From an uncultured Ruminococcus sp. (GTDB taxonomy: Bacteria > Bacillota > Clostridia > Oscillospirales > Ruminococcaceae): a stretch of DNA of 64,000 bases. The notes beneath the pieces are model-generated. The model was given only the letters and a program-made list of their open reading frames with translations. It was not told where the DNA came from and ran no database searches. Location: positions 1-64,000 of the forward strand of contig CADAES010000003.1 of the NCBI GenBank assembly GCA_902786975.1, given 5' to 3'. Both the position numbers and the translations under genes were made by a program. Below, piece by piece: positions 42,890 through 51,512 of this stretch. Positions within the stretch are counted from its first letter, which is position 1. Each line of letters begins with the position of its first letter.

Positions 42890-43447
42890 TTATATGGCCG
42901 TCTGCTTTGCCCTTTGCAGGTAATCCTCGATCGTCTGTCTGACCTGCTCGGGAGCGTCGGTCATTCCACGGTGTACCCACAGCGATATAACGTTCCACAC
43001 CGCCCCGATGTTCATCGTAATAAGGTATTCGCTGTCAAGCCCGTCAAATAGCTTGAAAAACGGGTTGAGCTGCTTGTTCTGTGCTGTGAGCAGTTTTGGC
43101 GCAAGCTCGTTCATGCGTTGAAGCGGAACATGCAGCATACTGTTTTTGTCAAGCAGCGTCAGCAGCTCCCTGTTTTTGTCGGCGAATGAAAAAACCGTCT
43201 CCAGAACATCAGCCCTTGCGTTGTTTACGATGTCAAAATAATCGTTGAGCTTTTTGCTGATAAGCGACAGCAGCACATCGTCCTTTGACTCGAAATTTCT
43301 GTAGAATGTCTTTCTCGCAAGCCGAGCCTCAAGGATTATCTGCTTTACGGTTATCTCGCCGTAAGGGTGTTTGTGCATAAGGCTGAGCAGAGCCTGTGTG
43401 ATCTCTTCCTGTGAGCGTATCGCCGAGGGGTTTTTTGAGTTTGTCAT
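42890..43447 (-). CDS. TetR-family transcriptional regulator
   Basis: A 185-residue repressor. The N-terminal HTH is clear: IRSQEEITQALLSLMHKHPY, EITVKQIILEARLARKTFYR (recognition helix with K-T-F-Y-R-N-F). The ligand domain is divergent and contains NMLHVPLQRMNELAP; it resembles the DhaS/YcdC-like small TetR group. It is divergent from the HXXEE membrane protein gene, and inverted copies of a likely operator lie between them, so it probably represses both. ATG 43447 follows AAAGGAG. Confidence 0.9.
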   Translation of the reverse strand: MTNSKNPSAIRSQEEITQALLSLMHKHPYGEITVKQIILEARLARKTFYRNFESKDDVLLSLISKKLNDYFDIVNNARADVLETVFSFADKNRELLTLLDKNSMLHVPLQRMNELAPKLLTAQNKQLNPFFKLFDGLDSEYLITMNIGAVWNVISLWVHRGMTDAPEQVRQTIEDYLQRAKQTAI

Positions 43448-43463
43448 AGCCGTCTCCTTTCAA

Positions 43464-43564
43464 AGTGACACATATTCGCAAGTTCGTGTATCTTTGGCGG
43501 AATGTATTGACTTTTGCCTGTTTGTATTATATCATAATATCACAAAAGATACAAGTGTGTCACT
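43464..43564. promoter_or_regulatory. Paired TetR operator candidates
   Basis: Copy A on the reverse strand: AAAGATACA at 43495-43487 followed by TGTGTCACT at 43472-43464. Copy B on the forward strand: AAAGATACA at 43545-43553 followed by TGTGTCACT at 43556-43564. The two half-elements match exactly but the gap between them differs (14 nt in A, 2 nt in B). Copy A covers the tetR leader, and copy B sits just downstream of the HXXEE -10 box. Confidence 0.6.
43507..43535 (+). promoter_or_regulatory. Promoter of the HXXEE gene
   Basis: TTGACT (43507-43512), 17-bp spacer, TATCAT (43530-43535); the operator copy at 43545-43564 would overlap the transcription start. Confidence 0.65.
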
Positions 43565-43583
43565 AAAGAAAGGAGACAAAAAA

Positions 43584-44090
43584 ATGAAAGATTATATTTT
43601 ACTGCTCCCGCTTATCTATCTTTTCCACGATTTTGAGGAAATGATAGGCTTCGGCTGGTTTTTCAGGAACAACCCTCAGCTTTTCAAAAAGCACCCTTAT
43701 CTTACCGCAGCATACCGGGACTTTACGCAGGAGGGCTTTGTTTTCGCAGTCTACGAACAGCTGATATTCTTTTTCGGCGGGCTGAGCCTTCTGGCTTATT
43801 ATTTCCCGTGCAGACCGCTTTACGGTATCTGGTTCGGTATGCTGCTCGCTCTCACCGGGCACTTTGTTGCACATATCGGTATCTGTATCTATGTCGGAAA
43901 GTTTATCCCATCGCTTATCACAAGCATCATCTGCCTGCCGATAAGTGCGCTTATTATCGTAAAGACCGCACAGCTGTTGACCTTTGATACAGTCACAACA
44001 GTATCTGCTGTCCTTACCGTACCTGTGATGATGCTTAATATGAAGGTCGACCACTTTACTATGTTCGCTCTGGGCAGAAAAATGAATTAA
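43584..44090 (+). CDS. HXXEE-domain membrane protein
   Basis: A 168-residue integral membrane protein. The defining H-x-x-E-E is in LLPLIYLFHDFEEMIGFGWF (HDFEE), and a second cluster near TGHFVAHIGICIYVGKFIPS supplies further His residues. About four or five helices. The family is predicted to be a membrane hydrolase or metal-binding protein, often paired with a TetR regulator, as here. ATG 43584 has AAGGAG 9 nt upstream; reading further upstream would cross the promoter and operator. Confidence 0.85.
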   Translation: MKDYILLLPLIYLFHDFEEMIGFGWFFRNNPQLFKKHPYLTAAYRDFTQEGFVFAVYEQLIFFFGGLSLLAYYFPCRPLYGIWFGMLLALTGHFVAHIGICIYVGKFIPSLITSIICLPISALIIVKTAQLLTFDTVTTVSAVLTVPVMMLNMKVDHFTMFALGRKMN

Positions 44091-44101
44091 GTCAAAAAAA
44101 G

Positions 44102-44130
44102 AGAGCCGATGCGCTGAACATCGGCTCTTT
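44102..44130. terminator. Bidirectional terminator with GCCGAT-type stem
   Basis: AGAGCCGATG (44102-44111) pairs perfectly with CATCGGCTCT (44119-44128), A-run before and TT after. Shared with ackA. Confidence 0.85.
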
Positions 44131-44143
44131 ATCTTTGCTATTA

Positions 44144-45343
44144 TTACTTGCTGATAAGTGCAAGTGTGTCTCTTGCGATAAGCAGCTCCTCGTTTGTAGG
44201 AACTATCCAAACCTCTACCTTTGAATCAGCAGCAGATATCTTGCAAAGCTTGCCTCTTACCGAAGCGTTTACTTCCTCGTCAAGCTTGATGCCCAGGAAA
44301 TCCATATCCGAGCAAGCCATCGAACGAACAAGTGCCTCGTTCTCACCGATACCGCCTGTGAACAGTACAGCGTCAAGACCGTTCATAGCAGCTGCAAAAG
44401 CACCGATGTACTTCTTGATCTCGTATGTGAGCATATCGTTTACCAGCTCGCATCTCTTGTTGCCGTCCTTAGCGCCTGCGATGATGTCTCTGTTATCCGA
44501 GGAAACACCCGAGATACCGAGGAATCCCGACTTCTTGTTGAGGTAGTCGCTCATCTGTGCAGGTGTAAGACCACGCTTGTCAGCTACGAATGTAACAGCG
44601 GAAGCGTCAACGCAGCCGGAACGCGTACCCATTATAACACCGTCAAGAGGAGTAAAGCCCATTGTCGTATCAACAGACTTGCCGCCGTCAACAGCTGTTA
44701 TAGACGAGCCGTTTCCGAGGTGGCAGGAAACTATCTTGAGGTCCTTGAGATCCTTGCCCATAGCCTTTGCAAGAGCAGCGGAAACGAATCTGTGAGATGT
44801 GCCGTGGAAGCCGTACTTTCTTACGTGCAGCTCCTCGTAATCCTCGTAGGGAAGTCCGAACATATAAGCCTTCGGAGGCATTGTCTGGTGGAAAGCCGTA
44901 TCAAATACAACTACCTGCGGTGTCGTTGCGGGCATTACCTTCCTGCAGGCTCTGAGCGCAAGAGCGTGAGCGTGGTTGTGAACAGGAGCAAGATCACGAA
45001 GCGCGTCGATCTTGTCGATTACCTCGTCTGTAACAAGGCAAGCCTCTGAGAATACCTCGGCGCCCTGCACGATGCGGTGACCTACAGCGGAGATCTCGTC
45101 CATAGAATCGATTACCTTTGTGTCGCCTGTCGTAAGTATCTCGACCAGCTTTTCAAAAGCCTCCGTGTGTGTAGGGAAATCACAGTCAGCCTCAAGCTTT
45201 CTTCCGTCGCCTGTCTTTGCGCTGACATGACCGCCGATGCCTATCCTGTCACAGTTGCCCTTTGCGATGACCGATTCGTCAGTCATATCAAGAAGCTGAT
45301 ATTTGAGTGAGGACGAACCTGCGTTTACTACCAATACTTTCAT
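44144..45343 (-). CDS. ackA: Acetate kinase
   Basis: A 399-residue enzyme converting acetyl phosphate + ADP to acetate + ATP, the energy-yielding end of acetate fermentation. Motifs: KVLVVNAGSSSLKYQL (start), VFDTAFHQTMPP, RKYGFHGTSHRFV, HLGNGSSITAV, MGTRSGCVDASAV and FTGGIGENEALVR. ATG 45343 is correct since the NAGSSS motif follows at once; AGGAG is upstream. No phosphotransacetylase gene is adjacent. A promoter lies at 45420-45447. Confidence 0.97.
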   Translation of the reverse strand: MKVLVVNAGSSSLKYQLLDMTDESVIAKGNCDRIGIGGHVSAKTGDGRKLEADCDFPTHTEAFEKLVEILTTGDTKVIDSMDEISAVGHRIVQGAEVFSEACLVTDEVIDKIDALRDLAPVHNHAHALALRACRKVMPATTPQVVVFDTAFHQTMPPKAYMFGLPYEDYEELHVRKYGFHGTSHRFVSAALAKAMGKDLKDLKIVSCHLGNGSSITAVDGGKSVDTTMGFTPLDGVIMGTRSGCVDASAVTFVADKRGLTPAQMSDYLNKKSGFLGISGVSSDNRDIIAGAKDGNKRCELVNDMLTYEIKKYIGAFAAAMNGLDAVLFTGGIGENEALVRSMACSDMDFLGIKLDEEVNASVRGKLCKISAADSKVEVWIVPTNEELLIARDTLALISK

Positions 45344-45419
45344 TAAGAAATACTCCTCTCGAAATAAATATACAATAATACTGTCGCTTGACTTTAAAGC
45401 CACAATATAATATAATAAC

Positions 45420-45447
45420 AGTATAGCATATCTGTACTAAATTTCAA
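45420..45447 (-). promoter_or_regulatory. Promoter of ackA
   Basis: Reverse strand TTGAAA (45447-45442), 16-bp spacer, TATACT (45425-45420). Confidence 0.7.
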
Positions 45448-45533
45448 GTCTAATCTTTACAAATATTCATTTTAGTCAAAAAAATTTTTATTCTTTTAAT
45501 ATTTTACAGCGCAGTATGTCAGGAGGCAGGAGT

Positions 45534-46691
45534 ATGTTCATTGCTGGAGTAGTAGCTGAATACAATCCGTTTCATAACGGTCATAAATACCATTTGCAGC
45601 AGACAAGGGAAATGGGTGCCGACCATATCGCAGTGGTGATGAGCGGCGATGCCGTACAGAGAGGTGACGTAGCTGTCTATTCAAAGTATGACCGTGCCGA
45701 AATAGCGATAGACCAGGGCGCCGACCTTGTTATAGAGCTTCCCGCGCCTTATTCCTGTTCGTCTGCGCAGATATTTGCGCTTAATGCAGTCAGACTTTTT
45801 GCAGGGCTTGGCGAGGGCGTCGTAAACGCTATCTCATTCGGCTGTGCCTGCGCAAGTGCCGAGCTTCTCGAAAAGGCACAGAACGAGTGCGAAAAGCTTA
45901 GCGACAGCGAAGTTTTCAAGGAGCTTATATCAAGCGGACTAAGCTATCCTGCGGCAATGCAGGCTGCTGCCGAGCAAAGCTGCAGCGATATCAAAAATGT
46001 CCTCAGTGATGCAAACAACATTCTCGGCATCGAATACATCAATGCCGCAAAGACAGAAGCGCCGTGGATAAAGCTTATGTGTATCCAGCGAAGCGGTGTG
46101 CTCCACGATGACCTTGAGATCAGCGACGGCTTTGCCAGCGCTACCATGATACGAAATATGATAAGAATGGGCGCAGACCTGTCCTCTGTCGTTCCGCAGC
46201 TGCCAGACAGCGAGCCTGCTTATCTTGACAATATGGAAAAGGCACTGCTTTTCCGCCTTATAACGGCTGACGAAGACCTTGTGGAGGAGCTTCCTTTCAT
46301 CACGCAGAGCCTTGAAAACAAATTCTTCAAAGCTGTCCAGAGCGGACCGAGAAGCGTTGCAGCCTTTGAGGAGCTTGTCAAGAGCAGGGATATAACTATG
46401 GCAAGGATACGCCGTATGGTCATGCACCTTGCACTGGGCATAAACGCACAGGATATGAGTATACCCGTGCCCTACGGAAGGATACTTGCGATGAACAGCA
46501 GGGGAGCTGAGATACTTTCTGCCGCTAAGAACAGAACGCTCAGCTACGATACCTCCCTGAGCAAGCTCGAAACAGACAACGACTGCCGCCGTGTCGCACA
46601 GCTTGAATGTAATGCGGTAAGACTGCGTGAGATGTGTGCGGGACAGCAGCCGCAGAATGAGTATACAAGAAAGTTTGTTATGCGAAAGTGA
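45534..46691 (+). CDS. tmcAL: tRNA(Met) cytidine acetate ligase
   Basis: A 385-residue nucleotidyltransferase-like enzyme (formerly YlbM) that uses ATP and acetate to make N4-acetylcytidine at the wobble position of elongator tRNA-Met. The N-terminal signature GVVAEYNPFHNGHKYHLQQT contains HxGH, followed by VMSGDAVQRGDVAVYSKYDR; later FGCACASAELLEKA and SGLSYPAAMQAA are typical of the family. ATG 45534 follows AGGAG; the ATG at 45516 precedes that ribosome site. Lying next to ackA on the other strand, it uses the acetate that pathway makes, though this may be coincidence. Confidence 0.92.
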   Translation: MFIAGVVAEYNPFHNGHKYHLQQTREMGADHIAVVMSGDAVQRGDVAVYSKYDRAEIAIDQGADLVIELPAPYSCSSAQIFALNAVRLFAGLGEGVVNAISFGCACASAELLEKAQNECEKLSDSEVFKELISSGLSYPAAMQAAAEQSCSDIKNVLSDANNILGIEYINAAKTEAPWIKLMCIQRSGVLHDDLEISDGFASATMIRNMIRMGADLSSVVPQLPDSEPAYLDNMEKALLFRLITADEDLVEELPFITQSLENKFFKAVQSGPRSVAAFEELVKSRDITMARIRRMVMHLALGINAQDMSIPVPYGRILAMNSRGAEILSAAKNRTLSYDTSLSKLETDNDCRRVAQLECNAVRLREMCAGQQPQNEYTRKFVMRK

Positions 46692-46701
46692 TGTGAGATG
46701 A

Positions 46702-48969
46702 ATGAAGTTCAGACATACAGCCGTACTGATACTGATGTCTCTGCTCATCTCGTTTTTTGCACCTTCTTGTCCGGCATTTGCCGCCGAGAGCGCCCTGCCC
46801 TCAAAGTTCGACCCGACGACTACCGGCAAGGTGACCCCTGTAAGGCAGTCCCCGCTTTCTCTTGGCATCTGCTGGGCTTACGCCACGATAGGCTGTATCG
46901 AGCAGAATATAATTTACAGCGGTCTTGACAATGCCTCGGTCGACCTTTCGGAGACCTCGCTTGTCTGGTTCTCAGCCGATTCGGAGCATTCCACGCCCCG
47001 CCCCGCCGACCGTTTTACCGATACCTATGTAATATCGCCCGTGTTTGCTATGTCACGTTTAAGCGGATTGCAGGACGAAAGAGATGAGCCTGTTTATCTT
47101 GATTCGCCCAACCTTGCTCCCGTGTCATATTCGCAGAACGGGCTTTCGTGTTATGAGCTTGAAAAAATGGAAAAGGTCCTTTTGAAAAACGGCAACAGAG
47201 ACAGCATCAAGCGCAGGATATCAGAGTCCGGCGGCGCAGTCGTCTGTTACTATAACAACGACAGCTGCTTCAGCAGCGACCATAAAAGCTATTTCCAGAA
47301 GACCGATGCAAAGCCCAACCACAGCGTTACCGTAGTCGGCTGGGACGACGATTACAGCAGAAACAATTTCGGCGACATCAAGCCCGAAAAGAACGGCGCC
47401 TGGCTCGTTAAAGGCGTCTGGGGGACACGTCACGAAAACGGGTTCTACTGGATTTCCTATGAAGAGCCCGAGATAGACGATATGTATTTTTACAAGGTCA
47501 CAAAGCCCCGCTCCGACAGGGTCTATACCCATAACGGCGGCAACGAAAGAATGTATGCCTCTGCGGAAAACGTCGTGCGTGCGGCTAATGTATTCACCGC
47601 CGAGTCGGAGGAAAACCTCCGTGAGGTATCCTTTATGGTTGAGGATAACGGCGGAAAGGGTACAGAGTATACCGTTAAGGTCTATAAAGACCTGAAAGAC
47701 GGCTCTCCGCTTGGCAGAGTGCTTTGCGCAGACGTAAAGGGAACTGTCAGATATGACGGCTATTATACCGTAAAGCTGCCTTCGCCGGTGACACTTTCAA
47801 AAGGCGAGAAGTTCTCGGTCGCTGTTTCTATAAAATCGAATAACGGCAACAACTTTATCGTCTGTGAGGATTCCTCCTGCAGCGCAGGCGAGGGGGAGAG
47901 CTATTACAGCAGCGACGGCGCACGCTGGAGCGACTGCGTGCATACCAAATTCAAGAACGCCTATATCAACGCATATACCGTTGTGACTGAAAAGCCTTCG
48001 ACCGACAAGCTTAAAGAGCTTGTCGAAGCGAACAGAGATAATAAGGCCATCAGCCGTACAGTCGATATCGCAAAGGCTGTGCTTGAAAAGAGCGACCCGA
48101 CTTTTAAGGAGGTCAGCGATGCTCAAAGACTGCTTACAGCGGCTCAGAACGAGAGCGAAAGCTATGTCGTGATCGACACCGCCGAGGATTGGAACAGCTT
48201 TGCCACAAGCGTGAACGAGGGCGATCAGTACCGTGACAAAACCGTGGTCGTCACCTCGGATATAGATTTTAAAGGCAAGAGTTTTATCAGCGCAGGTTAC
48301 TCGGAGCTAAAGTGCTTCAACGGATACTTTGACGGCGGCGGTCATACGTTCAGCAACATCGTGGTAAACGACCTCAGCAAGTACGACCAGAAGGGCGTTT
48401 TCGGCTATATCGGCGTGTATGCCGTCGTAAGTGACCTCGTCGTAACAGATGCGGAAATACGCTCGGACAATGGGGGCGGAATAGTGGGCGTGTGCGACTG
48501 CGGAACTGTCAAGCGCTGCGGCTTTAAAGGCAAGCTCAGCGGTAAAAACTGCGGCGGCATCGTCGGAAACTTAAAGAAGGGGACCGTCTTTGACTGCTAT
48601 TCGATGCTCGAGAACAACAGCGGCAGCGGCATAGCTTCAAGCGTTGACCCGCAGGGGCGATTCTGCGTGATGAATTGCTTTTTCAGCGTCAAGGATAATA
48701 ACCTTACAGTAAAGACCGTCGGCAGCAGCAAGCAGCTCGAGGAGATGCTCAACACCAACGGCGGCGTTAATATCTGCTTTGAGCATTTCGTGCTTAGGGA
48801 CGATACCGTCCTGCCAAGCAGAGCATACACCGCCGCACAGAAGCCCGATACCCTGCTTGTGCAGAACAAAACGACCATCGGCTTTATCGCAGCGTTTGCG
48901 ATAGCCCTGTTCGGCTGCTCAGTCGTTATCATAGTTGTTACAGCTGTTTATAAACGCAAAAAGCGGTAA
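46702..48969 (+). CDS. Papain-like (C1A) surface protein with GLUG-like repeats
   Basis: A 755-residue exported, membrane-anchored protein. It has a signal peptide (1-27, AVLILMSLLISFFAPSCPAF), a C1A peptidase-like domain (~30-285) with the nucleophile Cys in LGICWAYATIGC and the His in PNHSVTVVGWDDDY, a beta-rich lectin-like section (~290-420), a helical linker, and a GLUG-like repeat section (FNGYFDGGGHTFSNIVV ... NGGGIVGVCD ... NCGGIVGNLK), then a membrane helix (IGFIAAFAIALFGCSVVIIV) and KRKKR. The usual catalytic Asn motif (NSWG) reads KGVWG, and the Gln-to-Cys spacing is two residues longer than normal. Activity is doubtful. No strong ribosome site. Confidence 0.82.
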   Translation: MKFRHTAVLILMSLLISFFAPSCPAFAAESALPSKFDPTTTGKVTPVRQSPLSLGICWAYATIGCIEQNIIYSGLDNASVDLSETSLVWFSADSEHSTPRPADRFTDTYVISPVFAMSRLSGLQDERDEPVYLDSPNLAPVSYSQNGLSCYELEKMEKVLLKNGNRDSIKRRISESGGAVVCYYNNDSCFSSDHKSYFQKTDAKPNHSVTVVGWDDDYSRNNFGDIKPEKNGAWLVKGVWGTRHENGFYWISYEEPEIDDMYFYKVTKPRSDRVYTHNGGNERMYASAENVVRAANVFTAESEENLREVSFMVEDNGGKGTEYTVKVYKDLKDGSPLGRVLCADVKGTVRYDGYYTVKLPSPVTLSKGEKFSVAVSIKSNNGNNFIVCEDSSCSAGEGESYYSSDGARWSDCVHTKFKNAYINAYTVVTEKPSTDKLKELVEANRDNKAISRTVDIAKAVLEKSDPTFKEVSDAQRLLTAAQNESESYVVIDTAEDWNSFATSVNEGDQYRDKTVVVTSDIDFKGKSFISAGYSELKCFNGYFDGGGHTFSNIVVNDLSKYDQKGVFGYIGVYAVVSDLVVTDAEIRSDNGGGIVGVCDCGTVKRCGFKGKLSGKNCGGIVGNLKKGTVFDCYSMLENNSGSGIASSVDPQGRFCVMNCFFSVKDNNLTVKTVGSSKQLEEMLNTNGGVNICFEHFVLRDDTVLPSRAYTAAQKPDTLLVQNKTTIGFIAAFAIALFGCSVVIIVVTAVYKRKKR

Positions 48970-48996
48970 GTTAATAAAATATTTATAATAGCGGTA

Positions 48997-49025
48997 TTGG
49001 AAAAAAGGTTCATATGTGGTATAAT
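48997..49025 (+). promoter_or_regulatory. Promoter of the ACT-UPF0210 operon
   Basis: TTGGAA (48997-49002), 17-bp spacer, TATAAT (49020-49025). Confidence 0.75.
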
Positions 49026-49067
49026 CATATTTTGGAGAATAACTGTTCCGGAAAGGTTGGTAATAAT

Positions 49068-49337
49068 ATGAAAGCAGTAGTTACAGTCATCGGCAAGGAC
49101 GCAGTCGGCATACTTGCAAAGGTCAGCACAAAGTGCGCTGAGTACAATGCAAATGTTATTGAGGTCACTCAGTCGGTAATGCAGGAGATGTTCGCTATGA
49201 TAATGATGGTCGATATCTCCAAGCTCAACAGCGATTTTGCGGCTATGGCAGAATCTCTTGAAAAGCTCGGCGAGGAGAACGGACTTAAAGTAACAGTAAT
49301 GCACGAAAATATTTTCAACTGCATGCACCATATCTGA
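49068..49337 (+). CDS. ACT-domain protein, UPF0237 family
   Basis: An 89-residue single ACT domain: MKAVVTVIGKDAVGILAKVS, then ANVIEVTQSVMQEMFAMIMM with the ligand-binding loop, and GLKVTVMHENIFNCMHHI. It is the short UPF0237 type, usually encoded directly before UPF0210, and presumably binds an amino acid or similar effector and regulates that partner. ATG 49068 is preferred to an upstream ATG in the promoter region. The gap to UPF0210 is 18 nt. Confidence 0.93.
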   Translation: MKAVVTVIGKDAVGILAKVSTKCAEYNANVIEVTQSVMQEMFAMIMMVDISKLNSDFAAMAESLEKLGEENGLKVTVMHENIFNCMHHI

Positions 49338-49355
49338 TAAGGGGTCAATAACGAA

Positions 49356-50711
49356 ATGATAAATGTATACGATATACTTGAAACTATACGAATGATACAG
49401 GACGAGTGCCTTGATATCCGTACTATAACCATGGGTATCTCGCTGCTTGACTGTATCGACAGTGATATAGACGTTGCCTGCAAAAAGGTGTACGATAAGA
49501 TAACGACCAAGGCGGCACATCTTGTCGAGGTCGGCGAGCAGATAGAAAGGGAATACGGCATACCTATCATCAACAAGCGTATCTCCGTTACTCCTATCGC
49601 TATCGTTTCGGCTGCCTGCAAGTGCTCGCCTGTAAAGTTTGCCAAAACTATGGACGAGGCTGCAAAGGCTGTCGGCGTGAACCTTATCGGCGGATATTCC
49701 GCACTTGTACCAAAGGGCTTTTCCGCAGGCGATATCGAGCTTATAAAGTCTATCCCCGAGGCTCTTGCCTGTACCGAGAGGGTCTGCTCGTCGGTCAATA
49801 TCGGCTCGACAAAGACAGGTATCAACCTCGATGCCTGCAAGCTTATGGGACAGATAGTTCGTGAGTGCGCTGAAAAGACTGCCGACAATGCTTGCTTCGG
49901 CGCTGCTAAGCTGGTAGTTTTCTGCAACGCTGTTGAGGATAACCCGTTCATGGCGGGCGCTTTCCACGGTGTAGGCGAGCCCGACTGTATGATAAATGTC
50001 GGCGTTTCGGGTCCGGGCGTTGTAAGAGCAGCCCTGAAAAAATACCCCGATGCCGATATTACCAAGATATCCGATGTGATAAAGGAAATCTCCTATAAGA
50101 TAACCCGTGTGGGTCAGCTTGTCGGTACTACCGCCTCCGAAAGGCTCGGCGTTCCGTTCGGTATAGTTGACCTCTCGCTCGCACCGACACCCGCTGTCGG
50201 CGACTCTGTTGCGCATATCCTTGAGGAGATAGGTCTTGAAAGATGCGGAACTCACGGAACAACAGCCTGCCTTGCTCTGCTCAACGACGCAGTCAAAAAG
50301 GGCGGCGTAATGGCTTGTTCGAGAATCGGCGGACTTTCGGGCGCATTTATCCCCGTTTCCGAGGACGCTGGTATGATTGACGCCGCAAAAAGCGGTGCGC
50401 TGTGCATCGAAAAGCTCGAGGCTATGACCGCAGTTTGCTCTGTGGGTCTTGATATGATCTGTATCCCCGGTGATACTCCGGCTGATACTATCTCCGCTAT
50501 AATCGCAGACGAAGCCGCTATCGGTATGGTGAACAGCAAGACTACGGCTGTTCGTGTTATCCCTGCTATCGGCAAGGACGTCGGAGAGGAGCTTGACTGG
50601 GGCGGACTGTTCGGCAGAGCACCCGTAATGCCGCTGAAGAAAGAGTCTCCGAGCAAATTCATCAACCGTGGCGGACAGATACCCGCACCGCTTCACTCGC
50701 TGAAAAACTGA
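49356..50711 (+). CDS. UPF0210 (PFL-like) family protein
   Basis: A 451-residue conserved protein of unknown reaction. Signature parts: [20 protein letters not shown] (N-terminal), [60 protein letters not shown], and [23 protein letters not shown]0210 is distantly related to pyruvate-formate lyase-like barrels, but it lacks the glycyl radical motif, and none is seen here. It is always coupled with the ACT protein before it. Downstream TIM-barrel and PHP genes suggest a sugar or nucleotide-derived substrate, but that is inference. Confidence 0.93.
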   Translation: MINVYDILETIRMIQDECLDIRTITMGISLLDCIDSDIDVACKKVYDKITTKAAHLVEVGEQIEREYGIPIINKRISVTPIAIVSAACKCSPVKFAKTMDEAAKAVGVNLIGGYSALVPKGFSAGDIELIKSIPEALACTERVCSSVNIGSTKTGINLDACKLMGQIVRECAEKTADNACFGAAKLVVFCNAVEDNPFMAGAFHGVGEPDCMINVGVSGPGVVRAALKKYPDADITKISDVIKEISYKITRVGQLVGTTASERLGVPFGIVDLSLAPTPAVGDSVAHILEEIGLERCGTHGTTACLALLNDAVKKGGVMACSRIGGLSGAFIPVSEDAGMIDAAKSGALCIEKLEAMTAVCSVGLDMICIPGDTPADTISAIIADEAAIGMVNSKTTAVRVIPAIGKDVGEELDWGGLFGRAPVMPLKKESPSKFINRGGQIPAPLHSLKN

Positions 50712-50734
50712 TGACCGAACGGAGCAGATAGTTT

Positions 50735-51508
50735 ATGATACTTGCTATCAATACCAATTATACTAAGACTACACCTTTTGCCGACCGTATCAGAATGATA
50801 AAAGATGCGGGCTTCAAAAGCGTTATAATGTTCTGGAACGGAAGCGATGTCTTTGAGCAGGAGCTTTTGTGCGTTAAGGAAAACGGTCTGCGTATCGAGA
50901 GCGTCCATGCACCTTTTCATATGATGAATGAGCTCTGGACTGATACAGACCCGGTGAAAAGCCTTATAAAGCTTCACGGTGCGATCGATTCGTGCAGCAA
51001 TTACGCTATAAAAACGCTTGTAGTTCACCCGACCGATACAACGGCACCGCCGCCTGTGAGCGAAGTCGGAAAGACCTATTTCAGAGGCCTGATAAGATAT
51101 GCAAAGAGCATGAACGTTGACCTTGCGTTTGAGAATATCGAGCGTCCCGAGTACCTCGATACGATATTTGGCGAGTGCGACGATACGAATGTCAAGCTCT
51201 GCTACGACCTCGGACACGAAAACTGCTTTTCAAAGGGCAGCGATGTGCTCGGTAAGTACGGCGAAAGGCTGAAAGCGCTGCATATCCACGATAACGACGG
51301 AAACAGCGACCAGCACGCCATACCCTTTGACGGCAATATAGATATGGACAGATTTGTTTCTAAGCTCAAAGATCTTGAATATTACGGGATGATCACCCTG
51401 GAGGTAATGAGAGACAGGTCGGACCTTTACGACGACATGACCGATGAACAGTTTCTTGCCAAGGCTTTTGAAGCGGGAAAGAAACTGTTTGAGATGAGAC
51501 AGGGGTGA
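50735..51508 (+). CDS. Sugar phosphate isomerase/epimerase-like TIM barrel
   Basis: A 257-residue AP-endonuclease-2-type TIM barrel. Metal-site features: GLRIESVHAPFHMMNE (His), TLVVHPTDTT, DLAFENIERPEYL (Glu), KLCYDLGHENCFS (Asp, His), ALHIHDNDGNSDQHAIPFDG (His, Asp, His) and ITLEVMRD (Glu). The full set of metal ligands suggests an active isomerase or epimerase; the substrate is unknown. 23 nt after UPF0210 and 4 nt before the PHP gene, so part of the same operon. Confidence 0.88.
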   Translation: MILAINTNYTKTTPFADRIRMIKDAGFKSVIMFWNGSDVFEQELLCVKENGLRIESVHAPFHMMNELWTDTDPVKSLIKLHGAIDSCSNYAIKTLVVHPTDTTAPPPVSEVGKTYFRGLIRYAKSMNVDLAFENIERPEYLDTIFGECDDTNVKLCYDLGHENCFSKGSDVLGKYGERLKALHIHDNDGNSDQHAIPFDGNIDMDRFVSKLKDLEYYGMITLEVMRDRSDLYDDMTDEQFLAKAFEAGKKLFEMRQG

Positions 51509-51512
51509 GAGC

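Noticed and set aside
48948..50696. A 582-codon open frame on the reverse strand
   Set aside because: It lies opposite the ACT and UPF0210 genes, whose families, promoter and ribosome sites are clear. Its His/Cys/Tyr-rich composition is typical of antisense frames in this G+C and codon-usage setting.
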